Source: Monodelphis domestica
Taxonomy: Eukaryota; Chordata; Mammalia; Didelphimorphia; Didelphidae
DNA: 64,000 nt
Direction of reading: 5' to 3'
NCBI RefSeq assembly: GCF_027887165.1
Contig: NC_077228.1
Location: 425,915,535 to 425,979,534 of the forward strand
Positions 59,870-64,000 of the stretch are shown here, piece after piece; the stretch's first letter is position 1, and every line of letters begins with the position of its first letter. The notes beneath the pieces were generated by a model. It had not been told where the DNA came from. It saw only the letters and a list, made by a program, of their open reading frames with translations, and searched no databases. Both the position numbers and the translations under genes were made by a program.

Positions 59870-60240
59870 TTCAAATATTTTATTTTACTGGTAATGAAAT
59901 TATGACCCAGAGAAGCTACATGATACCACTAGTAAGTAGGTTTGAGAAATTTGTAAGTGATCAACATAGGTGATGTAATCAATCTATTCATTTTACAGAA
60001 GGTGATTCTGAGACACATAGCATGAGGTACCAGAGATAGCATATAATAGAGGTATAATTCAAACAGAGGTCTTTTGATTTTAGAATCAGTGCTCCTTCCA
60101 CTACATTGTGATCTTTCTCAGTTTTTATTCCTTTATTGTGTCACAAATTTTTGTCTTTCTAGATTCACAAAATCATAAACTCCTTAAAGTTACAGGGGAC
60201 TTTAGGGATCCCTTTAGAGTAGTATTCTGTCGTCTCTGCT
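59870..60240 (+). repeat. MIR-like relics
   Basis: GAAATTATGACCCAGAGAAG (59,896) with ATTCAAACAGAGGTCTTTTG (60,056), then CACAAAATCATAAACTCCTT and GGGGACTTTAGGGATCCC (60,166-60,215). Old SINE-type signatures. Confidence 0.5.
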
Positions 60241-60334
60241 AAGGAAAAAATGGCCTGAGAATAGAATAAAAATGGGTAACAGGGAGTTAAGACTCAGAGG
60301 TGAGATGAGAAGAGACTCTCATTGCCATTGATTA

Positions 60335-61178
60335 ATCCAATTCACCCAATACTAATGAATGATATCCCAGGTACTGAAAAACCTGGCAGATTTGCTTGCT
60401 GAATTTCTATTAGTGATCTTTGAAATAACATGGACAATGGGAAAGAACCTGCATGAATAAAGAAAGACCAGCACCCTGATTTTCAAAATTGGGAAAAGAT
60501 GTAATCTTCATACTCTAGGGTGGCAAGTTTGTTTTTGATTCCTTGCAAGTATTACACTATCATTAAAGTGATACAACACAAACATTTGAAAAGATAAGTA
60601 GTAATGACTAAAAACCAACACATCTTCATGCCAAATCAATTATAATAAAATAGAATTTCTGCATAGGCATGCATAGAGCATGGCACCAAGTTTGTGCCTA
60701 CAAATAGACCAAACCCTGGGCACATGACATTTATATAGCACTTTAAGGACTAAATAAATGTACAAAGATCTTTAAATACATAATATTATTGGATCTTTAC
60801 AAAAACCTGAAGGCTAGAAGCATGGAGAAAATGCTAGTATAGACCTAAATCTCCAAACTCATTTCTTTTTAAAAGTGTTATTAGGGGGCAGCTGGGTATC
60901 TCAGTAGATTGAGAGCCAGGCCTAGAGACAGGAAGTCATAGGTTCACATCTGGCCTCAGACACTTCCCAGCTGTGTGACCCTGGGCAAGTCCCTTCACCT
61001 CCATTGTCTAGCCTTTATCACTCTTCTGCTTTGGAACCAATACAAAGTATTGATTCCAAGATGGAAGGTAAGGGTTTAAAAAACGTGTTATTAGACAAAT
61101 GGGTAAGAGAATGTTATAGTTATAGTACATTTAGACTTCAGAAAAGTATTCAACTACATCTCTCATACTGAAACCGGT
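60335..61178 (+). mobile_element. CR1/L3 LINE relic with nested SINEs
   Basis: Landmarks: CAGGTACTGAAAAACCTGGC (60,369), GATTTTCAAAATTGGGAAAA (60,478), ATCATTAAAGTGATACAACA (60,560), CCAACACATCTTCATGCCAA (60,616), CTCATTTCTTTTTAAAAGTG (60,858) and, after a SINE, GACAAATGGGTAAGAG and ATCTCTCATACTG. Two insertions interrupt it: a MIR-like piece at about 60,655-60,845 (TTTATATAGCACTTTAAGGA) and the SINE at 60,885. Confidence 0.65.
60885..61084 (+). mobile_element. Marsupial tRNA-like/CORE SINE, well preserved
   Basis: GGGGCAGCTGGGTATCTCAG, GAGAGCCAGGCCTAGAGACA, CACTTCCCAGCTGTGTGACC, CTCTTCTGCTTTGGAACC and GATGGAAGGTAAGGGTTT with an A tail. Perfect 10-base direct repeats GTGTTATTAG lie at 60,875-60,884 and 61,085-61,094. 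The youngest-looking SINE in the window and the best single clue to a marsupial origin. Confidence 0.9.
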
Positions 61179-61179
61179 C

Positions 61180-61915
61180 ACCTTTGGGCTATTCTTCTGG
61201 TGTACTGCTGTCATGTTATTGTAGTTTGAGTATTCTTAATTGGTGTGTCCTTTGTGTGTAATCATTTGTAGATTCAATATTCATTAGGGAAATTGTTATA
61301 TAGTTTTCTTTATCTGTTTTTCTCTTCTTGGTTTTGGTATTAGCGCAACATTTGAGTCTTCTGTTAATCGGGCCAATTTAAATTTTTGTAAATATTCAAT
61401 TATTTTACTAGCTCATCAAATTTAGTGACATTTAATTGGGAAAATAATTCTAATAATTACTTTAATTTCCTCTTCATTGGTGTTCATTTAAACATTTTCA
61501 TTTTTGATACTAGAGATTGGCTCTTCTTTTTTTTAAGCAAATTAACCAATTGTCTTTATTTTAATGTTTCTTTTTCTTACTGACTTTTTCTTAAAACCAA
61601 CTCCTAGTATTATTTATTCATTCAATAATTTTCTTGCTTTTAATTTTCTTAATTTTTTTCTTTGACTTTATGGATTTCCAATTTGGTGCTTAGTTAGGGA
61701 ACTTTAATTTGTTTGTTTGTTATTTTGTTGCATGCCCAATTTGTTAGTCTGTTCTTTCTCTACTTTATTGATGTAGGCATTTAGAGATGTAAAATTTTAC
61801 TTAAGTATTATTTTGACTGCATCCTATAAATATTAATATGTGTATATGTTATCTCACTGTTGTAATTGTCTTTAATTTTATATTTAATTAATAACAAAGT
61901 ATTGCATGGTGAATT
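61180..61915 (-). mobile_element. Old L1 ORF2 fragment, minus strand
   Basis: TTCAATATTCATTAGGGAAA with TATAGTTTTCTTTATCTGTT (61,274-61,320) parallels the 27.4-kb copy (ATATTCATTAGGGAGATCGG), the start of the reverse-transcriptase domain. It continues back toward the endonuclease (TTTGACTGCATCCTATAAAT, 61,811). Decayed, no frame. Confidence 0.65.
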
Positions 61916-62039
61916 TTAACCAATGGTACCCAAATCAGTCTGAGATATCCAATAATATGTGATGGTGTGGCAAATCTTAGAACCAATAGACCCCAGAGAT
62001 TCCTGCCACCTTCGACTAATTTATTGAATACTAACTAAA

Positions 62040-62180
62040 TGAGAAAGCCAGGTAGTACAATGGATAGAAGACTAGGACTAGAGTTAGGAAGACTTGAGTG
62101 TAAATCTGACCTCATTCACACACTTCCTACTTGTGTGACCCTGTAAAAATTTTAAAATCCCAAGCAAGTCATTTCACCTT
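62040..62180 (+). mobile_element. MAR1-type CORE-SINE, left part
   Basis: GCCAGGTAGTACAATGGATA, GGAAGACTTGAGTGTAAATC, ACTTCCTACTTGTGTGACCC and GCAAGTCATTTCACC. It breaks at CCTT and resumes at 62,877. The stretch 61,916-62,039 is unrecognised. Confidence 0.7.
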
Positions 62181-62876
62181 GTGTAAAAGATATTTTTGTG
62201 GTTGTGACTTAAAATCTAAATTAATTTGGTCACCAAGGAAATCCAATAATAAAATACCCAAGTCAGCTGGAAATTTATGGTGATTTTAATTAATATAGAG
62301 GAAAGAATTTAAGAAAAAGAGAGAGGAAAAGAATTAATTTAAACTGCTCTGGATCAGACTGAGCCAGGCAGGAGTTAAAGGCCTTAGCCAAGGGCCCTCC
62401 CCTTAGAGCCAAGGGAAAAGTCTTATCACTCACCATGTGATCATCTCAAGGAAGCTATCTGAGGGAGCTCCTCTAGGCTTGAGTTCCAGGATCAAACTGG
62501 CACCCAGGCCTGCTCACAGGAAGTGAGCATCCAGATTCACCTGTCTGAGGAAAGAGCCAAAAGTTTCTCCTGGAGAGAGCCAGTGAGCCAAATATATAGC
62601 CCTTTTACTCTCCTGTCTCCTCCTCTAAATGCCCATTCTTTTTAGTTCTCATCTTCTTTGATTAGATTATATCTTTAGAGTTACTTAACACTTCTTTTTT
62701 AAGTTCACCTTTTGTGAGTTACTTAACCTTTTCATGATTAATTTAACGGCTATAGTTACTTAACACCTTTTTGCATTAAGATCTTAAAATAGACTTAGCT
62801 TGAAGTTCTAGCTTCACTATAAGGTAAGACTTAAGTATCTTCATTGTTCAGTCAGGAGATTACAACTTTATCTTCC
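62181..62876 (-). mobile_element. Solo LTR inside a SINE, minus strand
   Basis: Same subfamily as 24,411-25,261: GTCACCAAGGAAATCCAATA, CCAAGTCAGCTGGAAATTTA, AGCCAAATATATAGCCC (TATA box on the other strand), and three AGTTACTTAA cores at 62,680, 62,718 and 62,755. CCTT on both sides may be the 4-base target duplication. The U3 start is shorter than in the relative. Confidence 0.75.
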
Positions 62877-62995
62877 CCTTAGTTTTCTTATCTATAAAAT
62901 GAGCTGGAGAAGGAAATGTCAAATCACTCCATATCTTTGCCAAGAAAACTGCAAGTTGGGTTTCAAAGAATTGGACATGCCTGAAAAAATACCTG
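62877..62995 (+). mobile_element. MAR1-type CORE-SINE, right part
   Basis: GTTTTCTTATCTATAAAATG, AGCTGGAGAAGGAAATGTCA, CACTCCATATCTTTGCCAAG and AAAGAATTGGACATGCCTGA complete the SINE begun at 62,040. Confidence 0.75.
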
Positions 62996-63034
62996 AGTTA
63001 AGTGTAGAATTTATCACAGACTTTCCATTCTACA

Positions 63035-63420
63035 ATATCATATCTCCATTTTTTAATACCTTCCAAAGATTTATAATTTTTTTCACTTTCTTATCAACCC
63101 TACCCTTAGAAGACCTTGTTTCCTTTAAAGTTTAGCTCAAATATTATATCCTACGTGAAGCCCTTCCTGATCCCTCTGCTGACTATGCCTCTTCCCTTTC
63201 ATCTTAAGTTATCTTATATTTGCTTTGCTAATATTACCCTTTCTACAGTTTATAACTATTTATGTGTATTTTTATATATTTTGGCCTAAGGTAAACTACT
63301 AGAGGAGCAAGAACTGATTTATTTTTGGTCTTGAATCCCAGGACATAGCACAAGACCTCAAAAATTATAGATTCTTGATCAATGCTTATTAATTGATGGG
63401 TTGGTTAATTGTCCAGAACT
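63035..63420 (+). mobile_element. L2 LINE 3' end
   Basis: GTGAAGCCCTTCCTGATCCC, ACTACTAGAGGAGCAAGAAC, GAATCCCAGGACATAGCACA and TTGATCAATGCTTATTAATTG match L2 3' order. Old, non-coding. Confidence 0.7.
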
Positions 63421-63785
63421 GCTCTTAGTTCTGCCATTGACATATTATTTTTTAAATAAATAGTCATAGGAATTCATGGACTCACCCACATTCACAATTC
63501 ATGATCAATTTCTTACAATACAGGTAGAATAATCTGAGAGCATAACTAATGGTTATGTTCTGTGGACCATTCACTAGTCCACAAACAATTGGACAGGAAG
63601 AAAAGACTAATCAGAACTCTTAAAACATTCCTACATACTTGTACTTCCTAACTGGTCTAGGACTGGGAACTTTATCTTGACATTGCATTTATGGCTATCT
63701 ATAATAAAACTTCTTAACTCTGCCTACTGAATATTGTTCAAAGACAGAATTGGTAGATTGAAGCAAACATGTCTTCTGGCTGATG
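63421..63785. other. Unrecognised stretch before the right-edge retroviral fragment
   Basis: Nothing I can place with confidence; it may include decayed retroviral sequence leading into the RNase H fragment. Confidence 0.3.
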
Positions 63786-64000
63786 GTAAAGTGCTAATAT
63801 TTTTACAGACTCTCGTTATGAATTTTCAGTATGTCATGCAACAGGGAAGATCTGGAAACAATGAGGTTTTATTACTGCATCAGGTAAACCAATTGTACAT
63901 GCAGAAATAATAACTGAATTGTTGGATTCTAGCCAGAAACCTAAACAGCTAGCGGTGATTTATTGTAGAAATCATACTTCTAACAGAAATTCAATTTCTA
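63786..64000 (+). pseudogene. Class I retroviral RNase H fragment, fossil, cut by window edge
   Basis: Encodes FTDSRYEFSVCHATGKIW, a GFITASGKP stretch and HAEIITELLDS with LAVIYCRNHTS, aligning with the RNase H of the 55.5-kb fossil (YTDSRYAFGIC, AEIINEVLSAL, LAIVHCSAHTS). The two sequences differ widely, so it is a separate and broken class I element that continues beyond the window. Confidence 0.75.

Overview
The window is non-coding, repeat-dense mammalian DNA and almost certainly comes from a marsupial, most likely a didelphid opossum. Reasons: the SINE beginning GGGGCAGCTGGGT and ending in AAGGTAAGGGTTT, the long L1 elements with a GC-rich 5' UTR, abundant CR1/L3, L2 and MIR-type relics, and high A+T content. 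Species is inferred from repeat style only. I found no intact host protein-coding gene; the window reads as a gene desert.

Layout. 1-1440: a CR1/L3 LINE relic split by another old repeat. 1.4-11.8 kb: old SINE, CR1/L3 and L1/HAL1-like relics, then an antisense decayed processed pseudogene resembling a RhoGAP protein (10.1-11.7 kb). 11,846-17,727: a plus-strand L1 with 5' UTR, ORF1 and ORF2, broken off near the end of ORF2. 17.7-22.2 kb: older L1 pieces, one of them interrupted by a U6 snRNA/L1 chimeric retrocopy with target-site duplications. 22.2-23.3 kb: old repeats. 23,357-31,435: a full-length minus-strand L1 with an 11-bp target-site duplication, itself invaded by two LTRs in opposite orientation. 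31.4-41.7 kb: L2, MIR-like, SINE and LTR copies in otherwise unremarkable sequence. 41.7-47.3 kb: a CR1/L3 LINE split by a nested block of L1 sequence. 47.4-52.5 kb: an old dispersed repeat, then mostly unrecognised sequence. 52.5-59.1 kb: a broken class I (gammaretrovirus-like) endogenous retrovirus with gag-end, protease, reverse transcriptase, RNase H and integrase regions and a 3' LTR; an inverted LTR fragment sits at its 5' side. 59.1-64 kb: L2, CR1/L3, SINE and L1 relics, an LTR inside a SINE, and the edge of a second class I retroviral RNase H at the right border.

No operon-like or pathway relationship exists here. The content is best read as a stack of insertions whose nesting gives relative ages: CR1/L3, L2 and MIR-type relics oldest, then old L1s, then younger SINEs, the two long L1s and the class I LTR elements. 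The most unusual items are the U6-L1 chimera, the opposed LTR pair inside an L1, the inverted LTR at the retroviral fossil, and related antisense reading frames in the two L1 5' UTRs. Family names rest on recalled consensus sequences, not database searches.
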